A stretch of 64,000 nt of DNA from an uncultured SAR86 cluster bacterium (GCA_902578495.1 CACHCY010000001.1:286695-350694); one strand, 5' to 3'; positions 19,013 through 28,906 are shown, numbered from the stretch's first letter. Numbers and translations are program-made. The notes: a model not told the origin generated them from the letters alone.

Positions 19013-20875
19013 ATGTTTAAAGGAATTGTAAAACTTTCAAAAAATGGCAAAGGATCTTTATTAGTATCTGAAAATCTATCATTTAAACTTTCAAGAAAGG
19101 AATTATTCAAAGTATTTCCGGGCGATAAGGTTGAATGTTCAGTTCAGCAAGATAAAGCAACCATTCAAAAAATAATCGAGAGAAATACAACCGAAGTCAT
19201 AGGTAAATTAAAAAAAACTAACAAAGGATGGATTGCAGAATCCGTCAACAATGAATTTCATCTAGAAATAGTTATAAAAAAGAATACCTCTAAAAAACTT
19301 AAAAATGGTGACTTTTGTAAAATAAAAATAAAAAAACAACCAAGCTTAAAACATAGGCCTGAAGGTTACATAGTTGAGCAACTTATATTTTCAAATATTT
19401 TTGAAGAAGCAGACGAGATTGCTTTGCAAACAAATCTTAATATTAAGAGAACTTTTCCAAAAACAATTTTGCCAGAAATAAATAGGATTTTGAAAGAACA
19501 TAATTCTGGAAATTTACCTTCTGAATATGAAGATTTAACTGATAAAAATTTTTTTACTATTGATGGTAAAAATGCAAAAGATTTTGATGACGCAATTTGC
19601 TGCGAACAAACTTCAAATGGATACAAATTATCAGTAGCAATTGCTGATGTCTCTGCTTTTGTCTCTGAAGGATCTTCCTTAGATAAAGTGGCCGCAGAAA
19701 GAGCAACATCAATTTATTTGAATTCAAAAGTTATTCCAATGCTACCAAAAGAATTATCAAATGATATTTGCTCTCTTCGCCCCCTTGAAAAAAGGTTAAC
19801 GCTGGTCTGCGAAATGATTCTTGATAGAGATTGCTCTCTTAAAACTTTCAAATTTTATTCAGCAATAATCGAATCGAAGAAAAGGTTTACTTATGACGAA
19901 CTTTCAAATCTTGAGAAAGGTGACATAGATAGACATCCAGAATTTTCAAATGATTTAAAGAAATTATTAGAAATATGCAAAAAAAGAATTGAAATAAGGA
20001 AACAAAGGCTCGCAATAGATTTTGATATGAATGAGTACCGACCAGAAGTTAAGAAAGGAAAACTAAAAGCTTTTGTTCCGGTAACAAGATATTTAAGTCA
20101 CAAGGCTGTTGAGGAATGCATGATTTTGGCAAACATATCTGCTGCAAAATTTCTAAAGGAAAATCAAATAAGCACTATTTTTAGATTTCATGACTTCCCG
20201 GATATGGATAAGATCATTTCATTACAAAAATTTCTTCAATCAAGAGGTTTACCCATATCAGAGGATTTTAATCTTTCAAGAAAATCTATTTTCGATTGGG
20301 TTCAAAAAACCTCAAAGCATAAAATCAATGAAATCTTAGCTCTTGAAATTCTAAAAAGCATGAAACTCGCAATATACTCTTCTGAGAGGAGTGAACATTT
20401 CGCTTTGGGTTTAGATGAATATTTGCACTTCACCTCGCCCATCAGAAGATATCCAGATTTAGTGGTTCATAGATGTATAAAACAAATTATTCATAACAAG
20501 AAATTTAAATCTTTATCAGAAAATGATTTAGCTGACATTGCAGAAAATTGCAGTTTTAGAGAAAGAGAGGCTGATCAAATTTCTAGGGAAGCAGATAAAG
20601 TCCTGAGATCGCGATGCGGACAAAATTATATAGGGAATAAATTTTCTGGAATCATAACCGGAGTTACAGAATTTGGAGTATTTGTGAAGCTAGATCAAAT
20701 TAACATTGAAGGGTTGTGTCACATAAGCTCATTCAAAAATAAATATTACAATTTTAATTATGAGATGAAATCCTTAGTCAGTAGACAAGGTACGATAAGC
20801 ATTGGAGATAAAATGAGTTGCATTATCGAATCGGTGCATCCTTATGAAGGTAAAATAAGTCTAATACCGGCGTAA
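19013..20875 (+). CDS. rnr: Ribonuclease R-type 3'-5' exoribonuclease (RNB domain)
   Basis: RNase R degrades structured RNA processively in the 3'-5' direction. The 620-aa protein has N-terminal cold-shock-like domains, a catalytic RNB domain with the metal-binding FTIDGKNAKDFDDAICC near residue 180, HFTSPIRRYPDLVVHR in the later part of the domain, and a C-terminal S1 domain (GITGVTEFGVFVKLDQINIEG). It is nearly 200 residues shorter than E. coli RNase R (813 aa), lacking the N-terminal helix-turn-helix and the basic C-terminal tail. rlmB follows 2 nt later, as in E. coli, which favours RNase R over RNase II. Confidence 0.88.
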   Translation: MFKGIVKLSKNGKGSLLVSENLSFKLSRKELFKVFPGDKVECSVQQDKATIQKIIERNTTEVIGKLKKTNKGWIAESVNNEFHLEIVIKKNTSKKLKNGDFCKIKIKKQPSLKHRPEGYIVEQLIFSNIFEEADEIALQTNLNIKRTFPKTILPEINRILKEHNSGNLPSEYEDLTDKNFFTIDGKNAKDFDDAICCEQTSNGYKLSVAIADVSAFVSEGSSLDKVAAERATSIYLNSKVIPMLPKELSNDICSLRPLEKRLTLVCEMILDRDCSLKTFKFYSAIIESKKRFTYDELSNLEKGDIDRHPEFSNDLKKLLEICKKRIEIRKQRLAIDFDMNEYRPEVKKGKLKAFVPVTRYLSHKAVEECMILANISAAKFLKENQISTIFRFHDFPDMDKIISLQKFLQSRGLPISEDFNLSRKSIFDWVQKTSKHKINEILALEILKSMKLAIYSSERSEHFALGLDEYLHFTSPIRRYPDLVVHRCIKQIIHNKKFKSLSENDLADIAENCSFREREADQISREADKVLRSRCGQNYIGNKFSGIITGVTEFGVFVKLDQINIEGLCHISSFKNKYYNFNYEMKSLVSRQGTISIGDKMSCIIESVHPYEGKISLIPA

Positions 20876-20877
20876 AA

Positions 20878-21588
20878 ATGTTCGAGACATCAGATTTAAA
20901 TACGATCAAAACTTTACTTGTCAACAAACCTGAGTCAGTTAGATTGTTGGAGGTAGATGACAATTCAATTTCAAAAAGAATTAAAGATATAAAAAAGATC
21001 GCTTTAGAGAAGAAATTAAAAATAGAAATAAAAAAATTTAAAAATCCAAGTAAAAAGATCAATCTGATTTTCAAACCATCAGAACCAAAAAATATAGAGT
21101 ACCTGGAAAAATTTTTAGAAACTAAAGAGGACGCCGTTATTCTTTTGCTTGATCACATAACAGATCCCAACAACCTAGGGTCAATCCTCCGCACAAGCTT
21201 GGGAGGAATGGTTGATGCGGTAGTGGTTCCAAAATCCAGGGCATGTCATTTAACTACATCAGTAAGAGAAGTTTCAAAAGGATCAAGCGAACTTATCCCA
21301 TTTGTGATTGTGCCAAACCTTAAGAGGATTACAGAGATGCTAAAGCTTAGAGGGTTTTTAATCTATGGAGCTGAAGGGAGTTCACAGTCAGAATCTATTT
21401 ACGATACTGATTTTTCCAAAAAAATAGGCTTAATAATAGGTTCAGAAAATACAGGTATTCAAGAAACTTTAAAATCAAAATGCGATAAAATAATCAAAAT
21501 TCCAATAAGCGATAAATTGGAGAGTCTCAATGCAGCTATTGCAACTTCAGTAATTGTTTTTGAGATTAATAGACAAAGAACAAACTAG
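20878..21588 (+). CDS. rlmB: 23S rRNA 2'-O-methyltransferase RlmB (SPOUT/TrmH family)
   Basis: RlmB methylates the ribose of G2251 in the P loop of 23S rRNA. The three SPOUT motifs are present: [12 protein letters not shown] near residue 97, [12 protein letters not shown], and [18 protein letters not shown] at the C-terminus. The 236-aa length fits RlmB with its N-terminal substrate-binding domain. Its position directly after rnr is the conserved context that distinguishes it from other TrmH-family enzymes. Confidence 0.88.
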   Translation: MFETSDLNTIKTLLVNKPESVRLLEVDDNSISKRIKDIKKIALEKKLKIEIKKFKNPSKKINLIFKPSEPKNIEYLEKFLETKEDAVILLLDHITDPNNLGSILRTSLGGMVDAVVVPKSRACHLTTSVREVSKGSSELIPFVIVPNLKRITEMLKLRGFLIYGAEGSSQSESIYDTDFSKKIGLIIGSENTGIQETLKSKCDKIIKIPISDKLESLNAAIATSVIVFEINRQRTN

Positions 21589-21590
21589 AA

Positions 21591-22511
21591 ATGCTAGCTC
21601 AAAGAACTTTAACTAATCCCATCAAGGCAAGTGGCGTAGGCTTGCATTCAGGTAGAAAAATTACAATAAAACTTTTACCCGCACCTGAAGATACTGGAAT
21701 TATTTTCCAGAGAGTTGACTGTGACCCAGTTGTTGAGATCCAGGCTACCGTTGAAAACGTAGGAGCTACAGCACTCGCAACAACACTGGTAAGTGGAGAT
21801 ATTGAAATCTCTACAGTTGAACATATGCTCTCTGCTTTTGCAGGTTTAGGCATCGATAATGCTTATGTCCAAATAAATGACATTGAAGTCCCAATCATGG
21901 ATGGTTCAGCAAATCCTTTTGTTTTTTTGATTCAATCAGCTGGCATAAAGGAACAAAAAGAAGTTAAAAAATTTATAAAAATAAAAAAACCGGTATCTGT
22001 GAAAGCTAACAATGGCGCGAGAGTATCACTTTCGCCCTATGATGGTTTCAAAGTAAGCTATGAACTTGATTATGATCATCCTGTTCATAAAAGACAGCCC
22101 AACAAGGCTACCATTGACTTCAATTCAACAACTTTTCTCAAAGAGATATCTCGTGCAAGAACTTTTGGCTTTATGAGTGAAGTTGATGCATTAAAAAAAG
22201 AAAACTTAGCTCTAGGGGCAAGTGAGAAAAATGCAATAGCAATTGGTGAAAATGAAATTCTTAATGAAGAAGGTTTGAGGTCGGATGATGAGTTCGTCAA
22301 ACATAAAATTCTTGATGTCATTGGTGACTTATATTTACTAAAACACAATCTAATTGGATCTTTTGAAGGTTATAAATCTGGTCATTCTCATAATAACCAA
22401 CTTTTAAGAAAACTTATCGATAATCCTGATACTTGGGAAATTATTACTGCAGAAGAAGGCAATCAGTTCATCAGATATATCGATCCAATCATTGACCCGA
22501 GCACAGGATAA
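21591..22511 (+). CDS. lpxC: UDP-3-O-acyl-N-acetylglucosamine deacetylase
   Basis: LpxC is the committed, zinc-dependent step of lipid A synthesis. The 306-aa protein is full length. Zinc ligands are visible in [18 protein letters not shown] (His) and [13 protein letters not shown] (His and Asp), and the catalytic histidine in [22 protein letters not shown] and [10 protein letters not shown] are conserved. secA begins 3 nt downstream; the secM gene that separates them in E. coli is absent. The presence of LpxC implies a lipid A outer membrane. Confidence 0.97.
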   Translation: MLAQRTLTNPIKASGVGLHSGRKITIKLLPAPEDTGIIFQRVDCDPVVEIQATVENVGATALATTLVSGDIEISTVEHMLSAFAGLGIDNAYVQINDIEVPIMDGSANPFVFLIQSAGIKEQKEVKKFIKIKKPVSVKANNGARVSLSPYDGFKVSYELDYDHPVHKRQPNKATIDFNSTTFLKEISRARTFGFMSEVDALKKENLALGASEKNAIAIGENEILNEEGLRSDDEFVKHKILDVIGDLYLLKHNLIGSFEGYKSGHSHNNQLLRKLIDNPDTWEIITAEEGNQFIRYIDPIIDPSTG

Positions 22512-22514
22512 GAA

Positions 22515-25130
22515 ATGTTTGGCTTTTTATTTGGCTCAAAACATAAAAGAGTCATCAACCGTATTTCCAAAACTGTTGACCAAATTAATTCTTTGGAGTC
22601 CTCTCTTGAGCAATTAAACGCTGATGATTTACTGGCTAAATCTAATGAGCTGAGAGATCAAGTTCGTTCAGGGGAAGCATTAGAAAAAGTACTTCCCCAA
22701 GCATTTGCACTAGTTAGAGAATCGAGTAAAAGAAATTTGGGTCTGAGACATTATGACTGCCAACTCGTTGGAGGAGTTATTCTTAATGAAGGGAAGATCG
22801 CTGAGATGGCTACCGGTGAGGGAAAAACCCTCGTGGCTACTCTACCCTGTTACTTAAACGCTTTGACCGGAAAAGGTGTTTACGTAATTACTGTTAACGA
22901 GTATCTAGCTGAAAGGGATGCAAATTGGATGAGGCCCTTGTTTGAAGGCCTTGGATTGACAGTAAGTCATGTTGTTCCCAATCAAAGTTTTGAAGAGAAA
23001 AAAAATGCCTATCAGGCAGATGTTGTTTACATCACGAACAACGAAGCTGGTTTTGACTATCTAAGGGATAACATGGCAATGGACAAAGCCCATAAAATGC
23101 AAAAAGACCTTTTTTTTGCTGTGGTTGATGAGGTAGATTCAATCCTGATTGATGAGGCTAGAACTCCTTTAGTCATAAGCGGTGTCGCCGAAGATAATTC
23201 TGAAACATATAAAAAGATCGGCCAAATAATTCCTCGCCTTAAGCAAGAAGAATTTGATTTGGAAACAGGAGATGTTTTTGTAGAAGGAGATTTTCAGATT
23301 GACGAAAAAGTAAGATCTGCTGAACTTACCGAGAAAGGTCATGAAAACGTTGAACGTCTTCTTGTACACAACGGCCTTCTTAAAGAGGATGACTCGCTCT
23401 ATGCGAGTGAAAATCTAAAATTATTAAACATGGTTCAGTCTTCCCTAAGAGCCTTTAATCTGTTTGAAAAAAACACTGATTATCTTGTGCAAAATGGTCA
23501 AGTAGTATTGATTGATACAAACACTGGGAGAGCTTTACCAGGCAGACGATTATCAGACGGAGTTCATCAAGCTCTAGAACTAAAGGAAAATGTAAATATC
23601 CAAGTCGAAAGTCAGACTTTAGCATCAACCACTTTTCAAAACTTTTTTAGACTTTTCGATAAATTATCTGGCATGACCGGAACTGCTGAAACTGAAGCTC
23701 AAGAGTTTGAGGAAATTTACTCTTTAGAGACCATTGTCATACCAACGAACCTGCCCATGATCAGAGACGATAAGGAAGACAAAATTTATTTAACCCTTGG
23801 GGAGAAGTACGAAGCTCTTGTCGAGGAAATAGAGAAAATTAACTCGACCGGCGCGCCAATTTTGGTTGGGACAATTTCCGTAGAAACTTCTGAATTAATA
23901 TCCAGCAAACTAAGACAAAGAAAAATTGAACATAACGTTTTGAATGCAAAACAACATGAAAGAGAGGCTGAAATAATATCTCAGGCAGGAGCTCAGAATG
24001 CTGTGACCATCGCAACAAATATGGCAGGAAGAGGAACAGATATCGTCTTAGGAGGCAATGAAAAGGACGCTTCTTACAGAGAAAAAGTTTTATCTCTTGG
24101 AGGTCTACATGTGATTGGAACTGAAAGACACGAATCAAGGAGAGTTGATAATCAGCTTAGAGGAAGATCTGGGAGACAAGGAGATCCCGGCTCCTCACAA
24201 TTTTTTCTGTCTTTAGAAGATAGCTTGATGAAGATTTTTGCACCGGAAAGAGTTAAAAATCTTATGCAGTCAATTGGAGGTATGAAGAAGGGAGAATCCA
24301 TAGAACATAGAATGCTCACCGGAGCGATCGAGAGAGCTCAAAGAAGAGTTGAGGGAAGAAATTTTGATCTAAGAAAAAGAATTCTTGAATTTGACGATGT
24401 CCTTAATGAACAAAGACAAGTGATATATTCTCAAAGAGAGGAAATTCTTCAGGAAGATGACTTAACAGAATTAATTGATTCAATGCGATTCAATGAAATA
24501 GCAGATTTAGTTTATTCGTTTCTGCCGCCTTCTAGCGTAGAAAGTCAGTGGCAAACAGATAAGTTAAAGAATTCCTTGTCTTCTGATTTCGCTTTTGAAT
24601 TTGACCCAGCTCAGTTCTTAGATGATGAAAAGAATAATCAAGATACCTTAATCGATGAAATTGTAAGTCAGCTTAAAAATAAATATCTTGAAAAAAGAAT
24701 CGAATACAGCGAAGTTCTTCCTGGCCTAGAGAAACAAATTGTTTTGCAAGTCATAGATATATCTTGGAAAAATCATATCAATGCTCTTGAATACTTAAGA
24801 CAAAATATAGGCTTTAGAAGTTATGCAGGAAAGGATCCCAGACTTGAATATAAAAGAGAGGCTTTTGAAATGTTCGAGGGTCTTCTCACAAACATCAATT
24901 CCGAAGCCATAAAGTTTTTATCCAAAATTCAAATCAATAAAGAAGAGCAACCAAATCAGGAAAGTTCTGTTACAAAAAACACCATAACTCATAAAGAAGA
25001 GATTCAATCCGCTTTTGATTCGCCTCAAGAACAAGTCAATAAAAATAAATCTGAACCAAATGAAGAACTTTCAGGAAATAGAAGAATGAGAAGACTTCAA
25101 GCTAAAGCCAAAAGGAAAAAAAGAAAATAG
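22515..25130 (+). CDS. secA: Preprotein translocase ATPase SecA
   Basis: SecA drives protein export through SecYEG. The 871-aa protein contains the Walker A MATGEGKTLVATLP, the DEAD-like VDEVDSILIDEARTP, MAGRGTDIVLGG and QLRGRSGRQGDPGSS. The C-terminus ends in a basic stretch (RMRRLQAKAKRKKRK) and has no CXCXSGKKYKHC-type zinc motif, the element that binds SecB and phospholipids in E. coli. It follows lpxC closely and precedes argJ by 3 nt. Confidence 0.97.
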   Translation: MFGFLFGSKHKRVINRISKTVDQINSLESSLEQLNADDLLAKSNELRDQVRSGEALEKVLPQAFALVRESSKRNLGLRHYDCQLVGGVILNEGKIAEMATGEGKTLVATLPCYLNALTGKGVYVITVNEYLAERDANWMRPLFEGLGLTVSHVVPNQSFEEKKNAYQADVVYITNNEAGFDYLRDNMAMDKAHKMQKDLFFAVVDEVDSILIDEARTPLVISGVAEDNSETYKKIGQIIPRLKQEEFDLETGDVFVEGDFQIDEKVRSAELTEKGHENVERLLVHNGLLKEDDSLYASENLKLLNMVQSSLRAFNLFEKNTDYLVQNGQVVLIDTNTGRALPGRRLSDGVHQALELKENVNIQVESQTLASTTFQNFFRLFDKLSGMTGTAETEAQEFEEIYSLETIVIPTNLPMIRDDKEDKIYLTLGEKYEALVEEIEKINSTGAPILVGTISVETSELISSKLRQRKIEHNVLNAKQHEREAEIISQAGAQNAVTIATNMAGRGTDIVLGGNEKDASYREKVLSLGGLHVIGTERHESRRVDNQLRGRSGRQGDPGSSQFFLSLEDSLMKIFAPERVKNLMQSIGGMKKGESIEHRMLTGAIERAQRRVEGRNFDLRKRILEFDDVLNEQRQVIYSQREEILQEDDLTELIDSMRFNEIADLVYSFLPPSSVESQWQTDKLKNSLSSDFAFEFDPAQFLDDEKNNQDTLIDEIVSQLKNKYLEKRIEYSEVLPGLEKQIVLQVIDISWKNHINALEYLRQNIGFRSYAGKDPRLEYKREAFEMFEGLLTNINSEAIKFLSKIQINKEEQPNQESSVTKNTITHKEEIQSAFDSPQEQVNKNKSEPNEELSGNRRMRRLQAKAKRKKRK

Positions 25131-25133
25131 ATT

Positions 25134-26291
25134 ATGAAAGAAGTTAAAATTGGCTGTTCTTCGAGTTATCAAAAATATGGCAAAAGGCTGGATACCGCAA
25201 TAATTCAATTGCCTAGCAACAGCAATATCTCTGGGTTATTTACTTCAAATAAATTTCCTGCTGCGCCGGTAAAGGTTGCCAAAAAGAATTTAACAAACCT
25301 TGATAAAAAAAAGAAAACTGCATTATTTATAAATGCGGGTAACGCAAATGCTGCAACTGGACCAGAAGGTTTAAAAGACATAAATAAAATGTTTGCTAAT
25401 TATAAAGATCTTAACGTTCTGCCCTTTTCAACCGGAGTGATAGGAGAAAGACTTGATCTACAGAGGTATGGAAAATCCTTTTTTAATGCTTATAAAAATC
25501 TTGGTAGAAGTAGTTGGAAAAATTTTGCTACTTCAATAATGACAACAGACAAGAAAGAAAAAATAGTTAAAAAGAGTATCAAGATAAAAGGCGAGACTAT
25601 AAATTTCATTGGCGTCGCTAAAGGTTCAGCAATGATTGAGCCTAACATGGCAACAATGTTGTCCTTTGTATTTACTGACTTAAAGATAAGCAAATTAAAG
25701 TTAGATAAAATCCATAGATTAGCCTGCGAAAGTTCTTTTAATTCAATAAGTATTGATGGGGATCAATCAACAAATGACTCTTCTTTGCTTATCGCTACAG
25801 GATCATCGCGAATTTCGCTGTCGAAAGCCAATGAAAAAAAGATCTTAGAAACTCTTCAAGATATTTTCTTCTCTTTAGCAGAAAAAATAGTACTCGATGC
25901 TGAAGGAGCAACAAAGCTAATTTCGATAACCGTTAAAGGACTCAAGACTGAAAACGAATGCAAAACGGTTGCTAAAAATATTGCTAACTCTCTTTTAGTA
26001 AAAACAGCTGCTTTCGGAGAAGATCCAAATTGGGGGAGAATTTTAATGGCAGTTGGCAATACCAATATTAGCTTTGACGAGAAGAAATTTAATCTAAAAC
26101 TTGGAAAGCTCCAGGTATTTAGAAATAACAAACTCAGTTCAAGTTATTCAGAAAAATTAGGATTGAAAGAATTTAAAAAAAGAAAAATAGAAATAGTCAT
26201 TAAGCTGGGTGATAGCAGTAAGACAAGCAAAGTCCTTACGTCGGATTTATCAAAAGATTATGTAAGCATGAATGCAGACTATAGATCCTGA
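25134..26291 (+). CDS. argJ: Ornithine acetyltransferase / N-acetylglutamate synthase ArgJ
   Basis: ArgJ transfers acetyl from N-acetylornithine to glutamate in the cyclic arginine pathway. The 385-aa precursor has the autocleavage motif NMATMLSF, whose Thr becomes the nucleophile of the beta chain, and GEDPNWGRILMAVGN downstream. FSTGVIGERL is also conserved. Neighbour order secA-argJ is common in gammaproteobacteria. Whether the enzyme is bifunctional or only an acetyltransferase cannot be told from sequence. Confidence 0.93.
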   Translation: MKEVKIGCSSSYQKYGKRLDTAIIQLPSNSNISGLFTSNKFPAAPVKVAKKNLTNLDKKKKTALFINAGNANAATGPEGLKDINKMFANYKDLNVLPFSTGVIGERLDLQRYGKSFFNAYKNLGRSSWKNFATSIMTTDKKEKIVKKSIKIKGETINFIGVAKGSAMIEPNMATMLSFVFTDLKISKLKLDKIHRLACESSFNSISIDGDQSTNDSSLLIATGSSRISLSKANEKKILETLQDIFFSLAEKIVLDAEGATKLISITVKGLKTENECKTVAKNIANSLLVKTAAFGEDPNWGRILMAVGNTNISFDEKKFNLKLGKLQVFRNNKLSSSYSEKLGLKEFKKRKIEIVIKLGDSSKTSKVLTSDLSKDYVSMNADYRS

Positions 26292-26823
26292 TTATTTTTT
26301 TATTACACCTGAAGTAATTCCTGAGAATTACCTAGAACTGTTGGAATCGATCAAAATTAAAAAAGAATTGCTTTTGTTAAGATGTTTAGATAATTCAGAA
26401 CTCAATAAAAATTTAAAAAAATTTTTATCACTAAAGAAAAAGTATCAAACCAAACTGATTTTGAGCTCCAGACACCTAGACATCTCAGAACGATTTGATG
26501 GCATTCATTTCAATTCAGCGGATCTGATGAATTTATCGAACTTAGAAAGCTATCAAAATTATTTGGGTGCGTCTTGTCACAATGAGGAGGAGATCAATAA
26601 AGCAAACCAACTTAAGTTGGATTATATTTTTATTTCACCAGTCAAAAAAACAAAAAGTCATGAGGATGCATCTTCTATAGGTTGGCAAAAATTTAAGGAA
26701 TTAAGATCTCTAACTGAAATTAAGACTTATGCTCTAGGTGGAATGAGAATTTCAGACTTAAATGAGGCAAAAAAATATTCTGCTGATGGTATAGCAGGTA
26801 TTTCTTCTTTTATGGATCAATAG
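26272..26823 (+). CDS. ThiE/TenI-like domain protein (orphan half of the MutT-ThiE fusion)
   Basis: The 183-aa protein is a TIM-barrel of the thiamine-phosphate synthase superfamily. GASCHNEEEINKANQLKLDY, IFISPVKKTKSH and YALGGMRISDL match the C-terminal half of the gammaproteobacterial Nudix MutT-ThiE-like fusion usually found after argJ. The Nudix half is missing. The ATG overlaps the argJ 3' end by 20 nt in another frame. The role of this domain is unsettled; thiamine-phosphate synthase activity is possible but unproven. The 3' end overlaps yacG on the opposite strand by 14 nt. Confidence 0.75.
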   Translation: MQTIDPDYFFITPEVIPENYLELLESIKIKKELLLLRCLDNSELNKNLKKFLSLKKKYQTKLILSSRHLDISERFDGIHFNSADLMNLSNLESYQNYLGASCHNEEEINKANQLKLDYIFISPVKKTKSHEDASSIGWQKFKELRSLTEIKTYALGGMRISDLNEAKKYSADGIAGISSFMDQ

Positions 26824-26983
26824 AAAGATCATCTTCATCTATTATGGGTCTGGAAATCTTGTGTTTCTCAAAAAACCAATCGCCTAAGTCAATGGCCTGA
26901 CATTTCTCACTGCAAAAAGGTCTATGATTTGAATCTTTATTCACAGAGTACATTTTTCTGCATCGAGGACATTTTTTTTTCAT
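26810..26983 (-). CDS. yacG: DNA gyrase inhibitor / zinc protein YacG
   Basis: A 57-aa ORF below the length cut of the ORF track. It carries CPRC near the N-terminus and the YacG signature RPFCSEKCQAIDLGDWF, giving the four cysteines of its zinc finger, then an acidic tail. In E. coli YacG binds GyrB and inhibits gyrase. Its ATG overlaps the coaE stop as ATGA, the conserved coaE-yacG arrangement. It converges with the ThiE-like gene, overlapping it by 14 nt. Confidence 0.93.
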   Translation of the reverse strand: MKKKCPRCRKMYSVNKDSNHRPFCSEKCQAIDLGDWFFEKHKISRPIIDEDDLSIDP

Positions 26984-27576
26984 TTAAAAATCTCTTTTTC
27001 TAAATCATGATGAATTTTTTTAACTTTCTCCTCTAATTCCTGAAGAGATCCATCGTTTGAAATAATAATATCTGCAAGCTCATTCCTGCTTTTTCTATCT
27101 ATTTGGGAATCAATAATTGATTTAATCTGACTGGCTTCAACATTATCCCTTTTTGTGGTTCTATCGATTTGATTGTCTTCGCTTGTGTCGACAACTATTG
27201 TTTTTGAACATAGGTCTTTTTGATTTGTTTCAAACAATAAAGGAGATACCAAAATGGCATATTTTGAACTCGCAGTTGCTAAATCATCAATGAGTATTTG
27301 ATGAATTAATGGATGAAGTAGATTTTCTAACCAGTCTTTTGCAGAACTCTCTTTAAATATAATTTCTCTAAGCTTTCTTCTATCTAACTCTCCCTCAGAG
27401 GAAAGAATATTTGATCCAAATTTTTCAGCGATTTTTTTTAAAGCTGGTTGTCCTTTCATCACAGGTTGTCTAGAAGCTACATCTGCGTCCACAACTTTCA
27501 CCCCTAAGTTCTCAAAGATTTCTGAGACGGAAGATTTTCCTGATCCAATTCCTCCTGTTAAACCTACTACTATCAT
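26980..27576 (-). CDS. coaE: Dephospho-CoA kinase
   Basis: CoaE phosphorylates dephospho-CoA in the last step of coenzyme A synthesis. The 198-aa protein begins with the P-loop GLTGGIGSGKSSVSEIF, followed by VVDADVASRQ, the lid region and the family VDTSEDNQIDRTTKRDN. It is full length. The gene is first of the coaE-yacG pair and diverges from the MFS gene. A TATAAT lies at 27605-27600, leaving a leader of about 17-20 nt without a Shine-Dalgarno sequence. Confidence 0.95.
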   Translation of the reverse strand: MIVVGLTGGIGSGKSSVSEIFENLGVKVVDADVASRQPVMKGQPALKKIAEKFGSNILSSEGELDRRKLREIIFKESSAKDWLENLLHPLIHQILIDDLATASSKYAILVSPLLFETNQKDLCSKTIVVDTSEDNQIDRTTKRDNVEASQIKSIIDSQIDRKSRNELADIIISNDGSLQELEEKVKKIHHDLEKEIFK

Positions 27577-27599
27577 AAAAATTATTTTTCTGGATAATG

Positions 27600-27607
27600 A
27601 TTATATT
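27600..27607. promoter_or_regulatory. Overlapping divergent -10 boxes between coaE and the MFS gene
   Basis: The gap holds ATTATATT. TATAAT reads on the minus strand (27605-27600, toward coaE) and TATATT on the plus strand (27602-27607, toward the MFS gene). No good -35 is found at 16-18 nt on either side; TTGAAT lies 19 nt from the minus-strand box. The MFS transcript would have a leader of about 27 nt with a strong GGGGGG Shine-Dalgarno sequence. Confidence 0.4.
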
Positions 27608-27640
27608 CCATGAACGGATAAATAATTCAACTGGGGGGAT

Positions 27641-28906
27641 ATGAATCCATATAGGTTACTTTTCTTTTTGACGCTTCTGAATCTTTTAAATTTTGTGGAC
27701 CGTCAACTTATTGCGAGCTTCGCAAATTTTATTGTTCCTGATCTCGGCTTAACTGATTGGCAGTACGGTATTTTAACTGGATTAGCTTTTGTCTTCTTTT
27801 ATTCAATTATGGGATTGTTTATGGGAACGCTTGCAGATAAGTACAACAGACCAAGATTAATTGGTTTTGGGGTTTTACTTTGGAGTGTTTTTACCGCGTT
27901 TACAGGTGCCGCCAAAGGATTTATAAGTATGGCTATTCCTAGAGCCTTCATTGGAGTTGGAGAATCAATCTTAACGCCAACATCCATGTCCATGCTTTCA
28001 GATAGCTTTCCAGCAAATAGGATGGGTTTTGCTGCTGGAGTCTATTATATGGGTGTTCCTATCGGGGTTGGGATAAGTCTCCTTATAGTAGGGTTTCTTG
28101 GTGAGCCTCTAGGATGGAGAAATTGTTTTTACATTTTGGGGGGTATCGGAGCAGTTTTGGGGATCATTGCATTTTTCTTTAAAGATCGCCCTAGAAAACA
28201 TCTTATCGATAACCCAGATGAGGTTAATCTTTCTTACTCAGAAATAGTTTCTACTTTAAAACAAGCCTTGACCTCTTCTAATGCATTAATCTTAACCATA
28301 GCTGGAGGAGTTCTTTATCATGTAGCACTTGGGGCAGCAGTTTTTGAACAACTTTGGTATGCCCAAGAAAGAGGTTTCGAAAGATCAGAAATTGCTCAAC
28401 TAACTGGGATCATTGGTGTGGTTGCAGGTCTTGCTGGAAACTTGTTTGGTGGTTTAATGAGCGACTGGTGGCTAAGAACTTTCAATCAAGGTCGTCCAAT
28501 GTTTCTTTTTTGGCTCACTATGTTGCTATTACCTCTTGGAATAATTTATAGATTCGTAGAACCAAATACTTTTATTTTTTGGCTGGGAGTTGTTATCGGT
28601 TATTTCCAACTAGGATGTTTTTATGGCCCTACTTTTTCAACCGTTCAGGAGCTTGTGCCGCCTAAAATAAGAGCTACTGTAGTAGCGTTTTATATTTTAT
28701 GCCTAAACCTTATAGGTCTTACATTTGGCTCTTTAGGAGGTGGAATCTTTACTGATCTTTTAAGATCATTTGATGTGGCTGAACCATATACAATAATGCT
28801 TGTTAGTTTCTCTTTGATCGCTGGATTAGCTATACCTTGCTATTATTTTGGTGGCAAAATCTATGAATCAGATAGAAAAAGACTTTTGGAAGAATTTAAC
28901 AATTGA
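27641..28906 (+). CDS. MFS transporter, spinster-like
   Basis: The 421-aa protein has about 12 hydrophobic segments and MFS signatures: NFVDRQLIASFANFIVPDL near the N-terminus, GTLADKYNRPRLI in loop 2-3, and PRAFIGVGESILTPTS. This pattern is common in the spinster-like branch found with catabolic genes in marine gammaproteobacteria. A strong GGGGGG Shine-Dalgarno sequence precedes the ATG. The stop overlaps the TTG start of the hydroxyacid dehydrogenase (TTGA), and that gene overlaps the S46 peptidase, so the cargo may be a hydroxy acid or peptide product. The substrate is not determinable. Confidence 0.85.
   Translation: MNPYRLLFFLTLLNLLNFVDRQLIASFANFIVPDLGLTDWQYGILTGLAFVFFYSIMGLFMGTLADKYNRPRLIGFGVLLWSVFTAFTGAAKGFISMAIPRAFIGVGESILTPTSMSMLSDSFPANRMGFAAGVYYMGVPIGVGISLLIVGFLGEPLGWRNCFYILGGIGAVLGIIAFFFKDRPRKHLIDNPDEVNLSYSEIVSTLKQALTSSNALILTIAGGVLYHVALGAAVFEQLWYAQERGFERSEIAQLTGIIGVVAGLAGNLFGGLMSDWWLRTFNQGRPMFLFWLTMLLLPLGIIYRFVEPNTFIFWLGVVIGYFQLGCFYGPTFSTVQELVPPKIRATVVAFYILCLNLIGLTFGSLGGGIFTDLLRSFDVAEPYTIMLVSFSLIAGLAIPCYYFGGKIYESDRKRLLEEFNN

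Noticed and set aside
26824-26979. Apparent gene-free gap between the ThiE-like gene and coaE
   Set aside because: Not empty: it encodes yacG, below the ORF track's length cut.
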